A DNA stretch of 64,000 bases from Phycisphaera sp. GTDB lineage: Bacteria; Planctomycetota; Phycisphaerae; Phycisphaerales; UBA1924. Positions 1 to 8,585 of the stretch are shown here, in pieces (positions within the stretch are counted from its first letter, which is position 1; each line of letters begins with the position of its first letter). The position numbers and the translations under genes are program-made. The stretch spans positions 1-64,000 of the forward strand of contig JACKGZ010000004.1 in NCBI GenBank assembly GCA_020639255.1. The letters run 5' to 3'. Below the pieces are notes generated by a model, which was not told where the DNA came from, searched no databases, and saw only the letters and a list, made by a program, of their open reading frames with translations.

Positions 1-68
1 ATCTCCGGATTGAATGTGCCCTTGACGAGATCCGAGCGAGGCTTGCAGGTCTGGAGGATGCTCGTCAT
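1..68 (-). CDS. N-terminus of a probable DUF499-type ATPase (cut by window edge)
   Basis: Only the first 22 codons are visible, reading MTSILQTCKPRSDLVKGTFN then PE, before the window ends. The ATG overlaps the TGA of the upstream HTH gene as ATGA (65-68), so the two are probably translationally coupled. From memory, an N-terminus of the form 'I..TC.PR.D...G' is typical of large DUF499-domain ATPases. These often sit with DUF1156 methyltransferases and helicases in Hma-like or related anti-phage islands, commonly behind a small excisionase-family HTH gene. The family call rests on this short motif and the context, so it is tentative. The P-loop would lie outside the window. Confidence 0.4.
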   Translation of the reverse strand, partial: MTSILQTCKPRSDLVKGTFNPE

Positions 69-337
69 CGCCGTGGCTCCTTCGGATTCGTCTTCAACCA
101 CTCGTCTATCGCGTCTCTGTGAAACCGCCAATGCTTCCCGACCTTCTGCCCCGGCACCTTCCCCTCCTGGGCGAGCTTGTAGAGCGTCGACTTCGCGACC
201 TGCAGGTAGGCCGCGAGTTCGTCGATGGTCATCACCTGCGGTGGGTCAGGAATATCGCCGGATTGCCGCGGGGCCGGTGTTGCCATTGCAACAGGATAGT
301 GCGGGTTCTTAGCAGTTGCTGGGGCCGACCCGCTCAA
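65..337 (-). CDS. Excisionase-family helix-turn-helix DNA-binding protein
   Basis: A 90-residue protein whose C-terminal half (about residues 36-82) is a classic HTH_17 / excisionase-type winged helix: MTIDELAAYLQVAKSTLYKL, followed by a GKHWRF wing segment and a DAIDEWL helix. Such proteins bind DNA as recombination directionality factors or as small regulators at the head of mobile or defence operons. The first 35 residues are low-complexity; internal Met codons at residues 18 and 36 are alternative starts. It is the first gene downstream of tRNA-Gly on the same strand and overlaps the next ORF by 4 nt. It is therefore likely the leader gene of an accessory operon that runs off the window. 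No integrase is visible. Confidence 0.75.
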   Translation of the reverse strand: MSGSAPATAKNPHYPVAMATPAPRQSGDIPDPPQVMTIDELAAYLQVAKSTLYKLAQEGKVPGQKVGKHWRFHRDAIDEWLKTNPKEPRR

Positions 338-405
338 CGTCGCCCACTCGGAGCGTGCGAGAACAGCCCGACAGCCAGCGCATCGAGCGATGCCGCTGCT
401 GATTT

Positions 406-471
406 TGCACTACATTTTGGGGCAAGCCTGCACTACAAAGGGCGACTTGTCGCCCTGACGCCGTAGTGCAG
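406..471. repeat. Nested palindrome with three GTAGTGCA-type repeats
   Basis: CTGCACTAC (428-436) pairs with GTAGTGCAG (463-471) and encloses a second perfect 8-bp hairpin, AGGGCGAC/GTCGCCCT (439-446 with 449-456, 2-nt loop). A further TGCACTAC copy lies at 406-413. The structure sits between the tRNA-Gly 3' end and the HTH gene. It could be an operator for the HTH protein, a recombination/attachment site, or a transcript-end structure. There is no run of T, so a simple intrinsic terminator is unlikely. Confidence 0.5.
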
Positions 472-518
472 AATATCGTCAGATTCTCGTATCTCTCGAT
501 TCTGACGACACTTGCGAA

Positions 519-590
519 AGCGGGTGATCGGATTCGAACCGACGACATTCACGTTGGCAACGTGACGCTCTACCACTGAGCTACACCCGC
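519..590 (-). tRNA. tRNA-Gly (anticodon GCC)
   Basis: The reverse strand folds into a complete cloverleaf. The acceptor GCGGGTG pairs with CACCCGC, the anticodon stem is TCACG/CGTGA with loop TTGCCAA (anticodon GCC), and the T loop is TTCGAAT. The discriminator (position 519) is T, as usual for bacterial tRNA-Gly. CCA is not encoded. Accessory genes begin 3' of this tRNA, and tRNA 3' ends are common integration sites. Confidence 0.95.
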
Positions 591-700
591 ACAACGGCCC
601 AAAGGCCGCGGAGCCAAATCTAGCCCCTGTTCGACTCCAGGTCAAACAAACCGTTCCGTCGGTCTCCCAGACCGCATCCAACCCACAATCAGACAGGCCT

Positions 701-2719
701 TTACCGGGCCGTCACTTGCGTTGCTTCACCCTCCGCAGCGGCATCGATCGCGCTGATCACCTGCCCCGAGCTGTAGGCGTTGGCAATCCAAGGGCCCCCC
801 TCCTGCCCGGGCCCGAATACCGCGAGCGTCGGGATGCCGGTCTGCCCGAGATCACGCAGCTTCTGCCACCCCTGCGCCCTGCGAGAGGTCAGGTCGACCT
901 CGAACGCAACGACGTCATCGGACATGAGCCGCCCCTTCACGGGCTCGACATTCAGAACCGCTGCCTTCAGGGCCTTGCAGTTGAGACACCACTCGGCGGT
1001 GAAGTCCATCACCACGACCTTGCCGTCGGCAAGCGCGGCCTCAACGAGCTCGGGCGTGTACTCATTCCACGCCCCGGAGACATACCCGCCCGCGGCAAGC
1101 TGCAGCTCCCTCGCTCGTTCCTTCTCTTCCCACCGCGCCTGCGACTGCGCGGTCTGGTTGTTGGCAACCCAGATGCCCGAAGCGCCCAAGAGCGCCGCGA
1201 TCACCAGCATCGAGAGACGCCGCGCCGGCCGCTTTGTGATCTGAATTGTGCGATACACCAGCCACACCCCCGCGGACACAACGCAGAAGCCCATCGCCCA
1301 CCAGTGAAGCACCTTCCCAAAGTATGGCCGCTCGGCGACAAGCGCCAGCAGCCCGCTCCCGAAGAAGTACGCCCCGGCCGCAAGCAAGAGCAGTGCCATG
1401 ACCTGCTTCACGAGATCGCTCGCCGGGCCCGTCCGCGGCACCTTCTTGAGCAACCCGGGGAACAGAGCCAACAAGAGGTAGGGCAGACCCATACCGACGC
1501 CCATCGAGACGAACAGGATCAGCACCAGCGAAGTCGTGGCGATCGTCGCCGCCGGCAGGAGCGGCCCAACCACAAACCCGAAGCAGGGAAGCCCGAAGAA
1601 ACCGGTCATAACCCCCTGCACAAGCGCGCCGGATCCGTTGCTCGACTCCGGGTTGAGCGCATTGAGCCACTGCGGCAGATGGATACTGAACAGCCCGAGC
1701 ATCCCGAACGCCATCAGGATGATGAACAGCCCAAGCCCGCCCGTCAGATACCAGATGCCGAAGATCATCGACGGATCGGCGAAAGCCTTGACCGTGAGCA
1801 CCGGGACCGAGAGCGCGCTCCAGAACAGCACGATCCCAAGGAACATCCAGAAACCGAGCGCCACGGCTTTCGCCCGGCTCTCGCCGGCGTGGTGGGTCAG
1901 CGTCATGACCTTCAGCGGGATCATCGGCAGCACGCAGGGCGTCAGGTTCAGCACGAACCCGCCCACCACGCTCGCCAGAGCGATCGCAACCAGAAACGCA
2001 GACGACCCCGGCGCCGGCAGCTCGACCAAACCAAGGAACTTGGGCCGGGCGCCGACCACTGTCGTCGTAGCACCAGTCTCGCGTTCCGTCGGTGTCTCCG
2101 CACGAACCGATCGATCATCAGCCGCCCACGGCTTGGCATAGACGCTCGCATCGAAACCAGCGAAATCGGGATCTTCGAGCTGCCCGCCGCCCTCGGCCAC
2201 AATCTTCACCGTGAGCGTGCGGACCTCCTGCTGCGGGATATAGCACTGCGACTCGTCGCACGCCTGCAAGCCGACACTCACGCGAATCTCGTGCTCGCCG
2301 ATCGGCGCATCCGCCGCGAGAAGCATCGGCACATACACGATCGCGCGATCCTTATAAGTCAAAGCCTCCATGGAGCCCGTGCCGGTGATATCCGGCACCT
2401 CGGCCGGCTTGGGCTCGGGCCACTGCACAGGGCCCACGCTCAGCCACTCGGGCACATCAACAAGGCTCACTTCGGTCCGGATCGCAAATTCGGCAAGCTC
2501 CGGAGGAAGCACATCCTGATCGATCGAGGGCCATGAATGCAACTCGGGCCCGTGATCTAGAACGACCACCACAAACGCCCGCTGCCCGGGCACGAATGCA
2601 CTCCCGGAAAGCTTCGCTGAGACCTTCACCTCGGGCATGTCATCGAAACCCGGCTGGGCCGAGACGAGCGTCGGCAACCAGAGCAGGACAGCGAGCAGAA
2701 GCTTGAAAGTCGATCTCAT
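701..2719 (-). CDS. dsbD: Thiol:disulfide interchange protein DsbD
   Basis: DsbD moves reducing power from cytoplasmic thioredoxin across the inner membrane to periplasmic thiol proteins. The 672-residue product begins with a cleavable signal peptide (MRSTFKLLLAVLLWLPTLVSA). An N-terminal periplasmic domain with a CDESQCY cysteine pair (about residues 153-159) follows. About eight membrane segments (residues 235-510) carry the conserved TPCVLPMIPLK and GLPCFGF cysteine motifs. The C-terminal thioredoxin-like domain has the redox pair in FTAEWCLNCKAL (about residue 580). All three expected cysteine pairs are present, so it should be active. It stands alone, divergent from fliM, across a 193-nt gap. 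Confidence 0.93.
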   Translation of the reverse strand: MRSTFKLLLAVLLWLPTLVSAQPGFDDMPEVKVSAKLSGSAFVPGQRAFVVVVLDHGPELHSWPSIDQDVLPPELAEFAIRTEVSLVDVPEWLSVGPVQWPEPKPAEVPDITGTGSMEALTYKDRAIVYVPMLLAADAPIGEHEIRVSVGLQACDESQCYIPQQEVRTLTVKIVAEGGGQLEDPDFAGFDASVYAKPWAADDRSVRAETPTERETGATTTVVGARPKFLGLVELPAPGSSAFLVAIALASVVGGFVLNLTPCVLPMIPLKVMTLTHHAGESRAKAVALGFWMFLGIVLFWSALSVPVLTVKAFADPSMIFGIWYLTGGLGLFIILMAFGMLGLFSIHLPQWLNALNPESSNGSGALVQGVMTGFFGLPCFGFVVGPLLPAATIATTSLVLILFVSMGVGMGLPYLLLALFPGLLKKVPRTGPASDLVKQVMALLLLAAGAYFFGSGLLALVAERPYFGKVLHWWAMGFCVVSAGVWLVYRTIQITKRPARRLSMLVIAALLGASGIWVANNQTAQSQARWEEKERARELQLAAGGYVSGAWNEYTPELVEAALADGKVVVMDFTAEWCLNCKALKAAVLNVEPVKGRLMSDDVVAFEVDLTSRRAQGWQKLRDLGQTGIPTLAVFGPGQEGGPWIANAYSSGQVISAIDAAAEGEATQVTAR

Positions 2720-2912
2720 CGGAAGTGTGTCCTTGCATGCGTGCAGAGTGCGTCTGTTGGCATATCCACCTGACCTCTCAGATTGTTCCCGAATCGGCTA
2801 TCCGAGGCCGATCAGGCCCGGATCCGCCTCTTCAAGCCGCCCCGGCCCGCCCCCCGATAAACCAAAGTGGACCTCGCCAGAGTCATACCCGCCGACCGTC
2901 CGGAGCACGCCC

Positions 2913-3968
2913 ATGTCGTCTGACATCCTCGAACAGAACGAGATCGATGCCCTGCTGAACGCCATCGATTCGGGAGAAGTCGAGCAGGAGACGATCCAGG
3001 GACAGATCTTCAGCAGGCACCGTCGGCGTGGAGAGGCCGTCGAGGTCCGCCCCTACGACTTCAAACGCCCGGAGCGCGTCTCCAAGGACCAGATGCGGGC
3101 GCTCCAAACCCTCCACGAATCTTTCGCGCGAAACTTCGGCGCCGCACTCTCGGGCTTCCTCCGCACCATCGTCGAGGTCAAAGTCGCCAACTGCGAGCAG
3201 ATGACCTACGCCGAGTTCATCTCCACACTGCCCAACCCGACCAGCTTCAACCTTGTCCAGGCCGACGAACTCGAAGGTCAGATGTGCCTCGAGATCAGCC
3301 CGCTCATCATCTACCCCATCATCGACCGCTTGCTCGGCGGCACGACGCAGGATCTCTTCATCCCGCAGCGCCCGATGACACTCATCGAGACCAAGCTCAT
3401 CAGCAACGTCACCAAACGCGGCCTCGACGCCATGAGCGAGGCTTGGTCGGGCATCCGCCAACTCGTCTTCAACATCTCCGCGACGGAGAGCAATCCGCAG
3501 CTTGTTCAGATCGTGCCGCCCAACGAGGTCGTCGTGGTCGTCGGCTTCGAGATCAAGATGTCTAACCGCGCCGGCACGATGAACCTCTGTATCCCCTACA
3601 ACGTCATCGAGCCCGTCATGGACGATCTGGCCGCACAGAGCTGGTTCGCCGTGAGCGACCAAACCCGCAGCGCCGAGATCCAGGACCGCATCAGCAAGTC
3701 GATCAGCCGGGCATCGGTCGAGGTCTCCGGCGTTCTCGCTGAGACAACCATGACCGTGCAGGAACTCATCAACCTTCAGCCGGGCGATCTGATCCTCACC
3801 GAGAAGCTCGCCATTCAGCCCGTGGTCTTGGAGGTCGAGGGCGAGAAGAAATTCTGGGCCACGATGGGCAAGATCAAGGGCAAGCGGGCCATGCAAGTGA
3901 TGGACGCCGTCCGCCCGGGTCAGAGGCCATTGAACCCGAAGCCCAGCCCCCAATCCGAGCGGAACTGA
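2913..3968 (+). CDS. fliM: Flagellar motor switch protein FliM
   Basis: FliM is the C-ring component that binds CheY-P and controls rotation direction. The ATG at 2913 is preceded by GGAG at 2902-2905; the frame stays open upstream but that part is not FliM-like. The 351-residue protein starts with LEQNEIDALLNAI, the CheY-P-binding motif. The CheC-like middle domain contains LLGGTTQDLF (about residue 140), and a C-terminal SpoA/FliN-like domain follows (about residues 270-340, with VQELINLQPGDLI). No other flagellar or chemotaxis gene is in the window, so fliM is separated from the usual fliL/fliN cluster. It lies 5' of nusA across a structured 366-nt gap. Confidence 0.93.
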   Translation: MSSDILEQNEIDALLNAIDSGEVEQETIQGQIFSRHRRRGEAVEVRPYDFKRPERVSKDQMRALQTLHESFARNFGAALSGFLRTIVEVKVANCEQMTYAEFISTLPNPTSFNLVQADELEGQMCLEISPLIIYPIIDRLLGGTTQDLFIPQRPMTLIETKLISNVTKRGLDAMSEAWSGIRQLVFNISATESNPQLVQIVPPNEVVVVVGFEIKMSNRAGTMNLCIPYNVIEPVMDDLAAQSWFAVSDQTRSAEIQDRISKSISRASVEVSGVLAETTMTVQELINLQPGDLILTEKLAIQPVVLEVEGEKKFWATMGKIKGKRAMQVMDAVRPGQRPLNPKPSPQSERN

Positions 3969-4027
3969 CCTCTACATTCCGATTCGTCCGGAAGAAAATC
4001 CCTCAGATTGCCGCCCGCACCTCTATG

Positions 4028-4276
4028 GCCCAGGGGCCCCTGGCGGTCTAATGTTTGGTGTATGCAGGTGGCTCGGAGCCTCCTGCTGATGTTTGTCCTC
4101 ACCCGACCAAACCGTCGGCCGGGTGAGGTGTGCCCCTCGGAGCGGTGCATGCGCTGATACGAAAGCCATGCTGATGATCCCTGCCCACTGACGGGAAGGG
4201 TGTGGCTCCGGGAGGCCACGGGCGTGCTTGAGACGTTCGTGGCCTTGTTGCGTTCCATGCCGGGTCAAATCCCGGC
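4028..4276 (+). ncRNA. Hairpin-rich leader / candidate structured RNA upstream of nusA
   Basis: The 366 nt between fliM and nusA hold no supportable gene but at least seven consecutive hairpins. These are: CCAGG/CCTGG at 4030-4043; GCAGG-GGCT/AGCC-CCTGC at 4064-4086 with a 3-nt loop; CCTCACCC/GGGTGAGG at 4097-4128; GCATG-GCT/AGC-CATGC at 4147-4171; CCCT-CCC/GGG-AGGG at 4179-4200; a 12-bp stem, GGCCACGGGCGT paired with 4233-4244, at 4214-4244; and GCCGGG/CCCGGC at 4259-4276. None is followed by a T-run. It could be an autoregulatory nusA leader or an independent small RNA. I do not recognise it as RNase P, tmRNA, SRP or 6S RNA. Confidence 0.5.
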
Positions 4277-4334
4277 GACATCCTGACAATCTCGGGCGGT
4301 ACGAGGCCGTCCAAACAACCCGGAGTTTCGGCGA

Positions 4335-5672
4335 ATGAACCCGCAAGAAGTCATGAGAATCCTGGACTCGATCGCACGCGATCGAAACATCGACCGCTCG
4401 CTGCTCATCCACGATCTTGAGCAGGCGATGCTGTCGGCTGTCCGCAAATACTTCGGCACCATCGACACCGACGAGTTCACCTGCGAGTTCGACCAACTCA
4501 CCGGCCAGTTCAACCTCTTCCGCATGGGCGAGCCCCTCGAGATCCCCCCGGGTGAACTCGGGCGCATCAGCGCGCAGACCTTCAAGCAGGTCATGATCCA
4601 GAAGTTCCGCGATGACGAGCGGAACTCCATCCTCGATGAATTCTCGGGACGCATCGGCGAGATCGTCACCGGCACCGCGCAGCGCTACGAGGGCGGCGCC
4701 CTGGTCGCCACCATCGACCGCGCCGAGGCCTTCATGCCCCGCTCCGAGCAGATCCCGGGCGAGCAGTTCAACGCGGGCGAACGCGTCCGCTGCCTCATCC
4801 TCGACGTCCGCGAGCAGGGCTCGCAGGTCAAGATCGTGATCAGCCGCGCCCACCCCGACTTCATCAAGGGCCTCTTCGAGGTCGAGGTCCCCGAGGTCGC
4901 CGAGCGCATCATCGAACTCAAGGTTCTGGCGCGCGAGGCGGGCTACCGCACCAAGATCGCCGTCGCCTCGATCGACTCGCGCGTCGACGCCGTCGGCGCC
5001 TGCGTGGGCGTCCGCGGCTCGCGCATCAAGAACATCGTGGACGAGCTCAACGGCGAAAAGATCGACATCGTCCGCTGGAACGAGTCGAGCCAGATCCTCA
5101 TCCAGAACGCCCTCAAGCCCGCTGAAATCCAGGAAGTGAATCTGTGCTTCGAGCTGGGCCGTGCGACCGTCGTCGTCCGCGACGACCAGCTCAGCCTCGC
5201 GATCGGCAAGCGTGGACAGAACGTCCGCCTCGCCGCCCGCCTGACGGGATGGGACATCGACATCCTCACGCCCGAGGAGTTCAACAAGGGTCTTGAGGTC
5301 CTCGCCGACACGCTGCTCTCGGTCGAGGGCATGCACGAGACGATGCTCGACCGCCTGGCGGCCTTGGGCATGGTCAGCGTGTTCGACATCGAAGAGGTCG
5401 GCGCCGAGGTGCTGGTCAACGAGCTTGAGATCGACGAAGCGACGGCCCAGAAAGTCGTCGAGGCCGCCTCCGAGCGGGCCAAGGTCGTCGCCGAGCAGCA
5501 GCAGAAAGACAAGGAAGAAGCCGCCAAGCGTCGCGAGGAAGAGGAGGCAACAGGTGCCTCGCTTCTGGACGACCTCGTCGGCGACGCCGGGGAAAGCTCC
5601 GAGGCCGACGAGGCCGCGGCGTTCATTCTCGGCGAGGAAACACCGGGGGATTCCGAGAACAAGGAATCCTGA
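4335..5672 (+). CDS. nusA: Transcription termination/antitermination factor NusA
   Basis: NusA binds RNA polymerase and nascent RNA and modulates pausing, termination and antitermination. The 445-residue protein has the N-terminal RNAP-binding domain (residues 1-125), an S1 domain (about 130-200, IGEIVTGTAQRYEGG...), KH1 (about 225-290, with GACVGVRGSRIKNIVDELNG) and KH2 (about 300-345, with AIGKRGQNVRLAARLTGW). A helix-hairpin-helix-like segment and an acidic, Lys/Glu-rich tail follow (about 380-445). rimP, usually upstream, is absent; fliM and a structured gap lie there instead. infB follows after 61 nt, preserving the nusA-infB order. Confidence 0.97.
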   Translation: MNPQEVMRILDSIARDRNIDRSLLIHDLEQAMLSAVRKYFGTIDTDEFTCEFDQLTGQFNLFRMGEPLEIPPGELGRISAQTFKQVMIQKFRDDERNSILDEFSGRIGEIVTGTAQRYEGGALVATIDRAEAFMPRSEQIPGEQFNAGERVRCLILDVREQGSQVKIVISRAHPDFIKGLFEVEVPEVAERIIELKVLAREAGYRTKIAVASIDSRVDAVGACVGVRGSRIKNIVDELNGEKIDIVRWNESSQILIQNALKPAEIQEVNLCFELGRATVVVRDDQLSLAIGKRGQNVRLAARLTGWDIDILTPEEFNKGLEVLADTLLSVEGMHETMLDRLAALGMVSVFDIEEVGAEVLVNELEIDEATAQKVVEAASERAKVVAEQQQKDKEEAAKRREEEEATGASLLDDLVGDAGESSEADEAAAFILGEETPGDSENKES

Positions 5673-5733
5673 GCGTCGCAGAGTTGTGGCGCATGAGCGC
5701 CTGTGTCTGATTTGATTCGAGCTGGAGCATTCT

Positions 5734-8505
5734 TTGGCCAAGCGGGTATTTGAAATCGCGAAGGAAATGGGAATCGCCTCGAAATCGATCGTGGCCAAGT
5801 GCCACGCCGAGGGCATCCCCGAGAGCCTGGTGAAGAACCACATGTCGACCATCTCGGTCGGCCTGGAGGCGACCATCCGCGAGTGGTTCAGCTCCGACGA
5901 GAGCAACAGCTCCGCCGTGGAAACCACGGAAAAAGTCGACATTGAAAAGGTGCGAGTGGCCCCCAAGCCCGCCAAGGCGAAGGCCAAGCCCATGTCCGCC
6001 GACGCCGAAAGCTCTGACGACACCGGCTCCGATGACTCGGGAAGCATCGCGGTTGCTGAGGAACCGGTCCAGAGGAAAGCACCCCCGCCTCCCCCACCGC
6101 CCGCGACGAAGATCTCGGCGACGCCCGCAACTCCGGCTACCCCAGCACCGGCTCCGTCACCCGACGAGCCCGAAGCCGACGGGCCGGAAAGCCAGGCTCC
6201 CGCTGCAACGATCACACCCGACCGCCCGAAGACGGCACCACCCGCACCGCCCAAGCCTGCGCCGATGAACGTGCCGACAAGGCCCCAGAGCGTCACGCCC
6301 GCTGGCCCGATGCTCTCCGAGAAGAAAAAAGTCAAACTCGCCGGCCCCAAGGTCGTCCGCGTCGAAGCGCCCGAGGTCATCGACACACCCAGGCGTCGCC
6401 CCAGCGGCGGCGGCTACGGCGACCAAGGTGGCGGAGGTGGTGGCGGTGGCGGCTACGGCCCGCCCATGCCCGGCCAGGACTCAGGCCCAGCGCGCCGAGG
6501 CGGCGCGAACCGCCGACGAGGCGGCCAGACCGGTCGCCGAGGCGACCGCGAATTCGGTGGTGGCGGAGGCAGCGGTGGCGGCGGAGGCGGCGCATCACCG
6601 TTCCGCGAGCAGGACCTCGTCGAGCGCGAAGCGCGACTCCTCCGCTCCGGCGGATTCATGAAGCGCCGGCGCCAGGAAGCCAAACGCCAGGGCCAGGGCT
6701 CGGGCAGACCCACACCCGCGGACACCGGCGGACCCGTCAAGATCACCGAGCCCTTCACGATCAAGGACCTCTCCGCCGCAACTGGCGTCAAGGCCGCCGA
6801 GATCGTCAAGAAGCTCTTCCTCCAGGGCATCATGGCGACGATCAACTCGGGCATCGATTCCGAGAAGGCCCAGGAGATCATGATCGACTACGACATCGAG
6901 CTCGATGTAGTCGAGGCGCAGTCCGCCGAGCAGCAGGTCGCCAAGTCCTTCGAGGACCGCGTCAACGTCGACGAACAGCCCCGGGGCCCCGTGGTCACCA
7001 TCATGGGCCACGTCGACCACGGCAAAACCTCGCTCCTCGACCGCATCCGCAAGACCGACGTTGCCGCGGGCGAGGCCGGCGGCATCACGCAGGCCACCAG
7101 CGCCTTCCAGGTGCCCGTCAAGGTCGGTGACGAAGAGAAGTTCGTCACCTTCGTCGACACGCCTGGCCACGAGGCGTTCACCGCGATGCGTTCACGCGGC
7201 GCGAATGTCACCGACATCGTCGTGCTCGTTGTCGCCGCCGACGACGGCATCATGCCTCAGACCATCGAGTCCATCAACCACTGCAAGGCCGCCGGCGTGC
7301 CCATGGTCGTCGCGCTCAACAAGATCGACAAGCCCGAGGCCACCGACGGCAATATCCAACGCATCCTCGGCCAGCTCGCCGAGCACGGGCTCAACCCCAT
7401 CGAATGGGGCGGCGACACCGAAGTCATCAAGACCTCCGCCATCAGCGGCAAGGGCGTCGACGACCTCCTCGAAATCCTCGACCTCCAGGCCCAGGTTCTC
7501 GAGCTCACCGCCGACTTCGGAGGCCCCGCCCGAGGCACCGTCATCGAGTCCCGCGCCGAGGTCGGACGAGGCACCGTCGCCAACGTCCTGCTCCAGGACG
7601 GCAAGCTCGCCGTCGGCGACTTCATCGTCGCTGGCCCCGCCTTCGGCCGTGTCCGCGACATCACCGACGACCGCGGCAACAAGCTCAAAGAGGCCTACCC
7701 GCCCCGCCCCGTCCAGATCTCGGGCATCGACGCACTCCCGCTCGCGGGCGACAAGTTCTACTGCGTCGACACCCTCAAGAAGGCCCAGCAGGCCGCCGAG
7801 CAGCGCCGCGAACGCGACCGCGAGACCCAACTCGCCCAGCCCAAGGTCACCCTCGACTCGCTCTTCGGCTCCATGGAGAGCGCCGACGTCAAGGAGATCC
7901 TCGTCGTCCTCAAGGCCGACGTGCAGGGCTCGGTCGACGTGCTCAAGAACGAGATCGAGAAGGTCTCGACCGACGAGGTCCGCATCCGCGTGCTGCACGC
8001 CGCGGTCGGCGGCATCACCGAGTCGGACGTCATCCTCGCCGAGGCGTCCAAGGCGATCATCATCGGCTTCAACGTCATCCCCTCGGGCAAGGCCCGCCGC
8101 GAAGCCGACGACAAGGGCGTCGAGATCCGCACCTACGACGTCATCTACCACATCACCGAGGACATCGCCAAGGCCGCAGAGGGTCTGCTCGAACCGGAGC
8201 TCCGCCAGGAGGTCCTGGGCCACGCCGAGGTCCGTCAGGTGTTCAAGGTCTCGAAGGTCGGCGCGATCGCGGGCTGCTACATCACCGACGGCGTCGTCCA
8301 GCGCGACGCCCTCATCCGCGTCACCCGCAACGACATCGTCATCGAGAACGACCGCAGGCTCGAGCAGCTCAAGCGTTTCAAGGACGACGCCAAGGAAGTC
8401 CGCTCCGGCATGGAGTGCGGCATGAAGATCGTCGGCTACGACGACATCAAGGAAGGCGACATCCTCGAGTGCTACAAGCAGGTTGAGATCAAGCGGACTC
8501 TTTAA
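5734..8505 (+). CDS. infB: Translation initiation factor IF-2
   Basis: IF-2 is the GTPase that delivers initiator tRNA to the 30S subunit. The start is TTG at 5734 with GGAG at 5724-5727. The 923-residue product has an IF2_N domain at residues 1-55. A long Pro/Ala/Gly-rich linker (about 60-310, with poly-Gly runs) follows, then a second IF2_N domain (about 338-395). The GTPase domain carries G1 GHVDHGKTS (about 424), DTPGHEAF (G3) and NKID (G4), and the C-terminal beta-barrel and IF2 domains follow. A short palindromic element begins 6 nt after the stop, before the DUF503 gene. Confidence 0.97.
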   Translation: MAKRVFEIAKEMGIASKSIVAKCHAEGIPESLVKNHMSTISVGLEATIREWFSSDESNSSAVETTEKVDIEKVRVAPKPAKAKAKPMSADAESSDDTGSDDSGSIAVAEEPVQRKAPPPPPPPATKISATPATPATPAPAPSPDEPEADGPESQAPAATITPDRPKTAPPAPPKPAPMNVPTRPQSVTPAGPMLSEKKKVKLAGPKVVRVEAPEVIDTPRRRPSGGGYGDQGGGGGGGGGYGPPMPGQDSGPARRGGANRRRGGQTGRRGDREFGGGGGSGGGGGGASPFREQDLVEREARLLRSGGFMKRRRQEAKRQGQGSGRPTPADTGGPVKITEPFTIKDLSAATGVKAAEIVKKLFLQGIMATINSGIDSEKAQEIMIDYDIELDVVEAQSAEQQVAKSFEDRVNVDEQPRGPVVTIMGHVDHGKTSLLDRIRKTDVAAGEAGGITQATSAFQVPVKVGDEEKFVTFVDTPGHEAFTAMRSRGANVTDIVVLVVAADDGIMPQTIESINHCKAAGVPMVVALNKIDKPEATDGNIQRILGQLAEHGLNPIEWGGDTEVIKTSAISGKGVDDLLEILDLQAQVLELTADFGGPARGTVIESRAEVGRGTVANVLLQDGKLAVGDFIVAGPAFGRVRDITDDRGNKLKEAYPPRPVQISGIDALPLAGDKFYCVDTLKKAQQAAEQRRERDRETQLAQPKVTLDSLFGSMESADVKEILVVLKADVQGSVDVLKNEIEKVSTDEVRIRVLHAAVGGITESDVILAEASKAIIIGFNVIPSGKARREADDKGVEIRTYDVIYHITEDIAKAAEGLLEPELRQEVLGHAEVRQVFKVSKVGAIAGCYITDGVVQRDALIRVTRNDIVIENDRRLEQLKRFKDDAKEVRSGMECGMKIVGYDDIKEGDILECYKQVEIKRTL

Positions 8506-8510
8506 GAGGA

Positions 8511-8585
8511 CCAGATGGCAGAGGGCCAGATCGCCAGACTTTGTATGAACGCATTCTGTCTCGTATCTGGCCATTTGGCCATCTG
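8511..8585 (+). repeat. Short palindromic repeat element, copy A
   Basis: The left arm at 8512-8531 (CAGATGGCAGAGGGCCAGAT) and the right arm at 8565-8585 (reverse complement of CAGATGGCC-AAATGGCCAGAT) match at about 18 of 21 positions. The same arms recur inside valS at 28068-28133. Read on the + strand, the right arm encodes IWPFGHLLFG, parallel to IWPSGHLQSG in ValRS. This suggests one mobile palindromic family. It separates infB from the conserved core of the DUF503 gene. Confidence 0.65.

Noticed and set aside
406..471. CRISPR array
   Set aside because: There are only two direct copies of an 8-bp word with no regular spacers; no array is seen anywhere in the window.
716..2536. 606-residue ORF on the + strand
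   Set aside because: It is antisense to dsbD; the translation is low-complexity Arg/Pro-rich, the usual shadow in high-GC DNA.
4152..4200. Hammerhead-like CTGATGA and CGAAA words
   Set aside because: The words do not flank a proper stem II and no complementary stems I and III complete the core.
4060..4245. Cobalamin-riboswitch-like fragments (CCACTG ... GGGAAGG) in the nusA leader
   Set aside because: The conserved upstream core (GGTGaAAATCC and CCCGCaACTGT) and the closing GAGCCaGGAgACC segment are missing, and control of nusA by B12 makes little sense.
4023..6386. 787-residue ORF on the - strand
   Set aside because: It is a shadow of nusA and infB with Ala/Asp/Leu-rich low-complexity translation and no domain.
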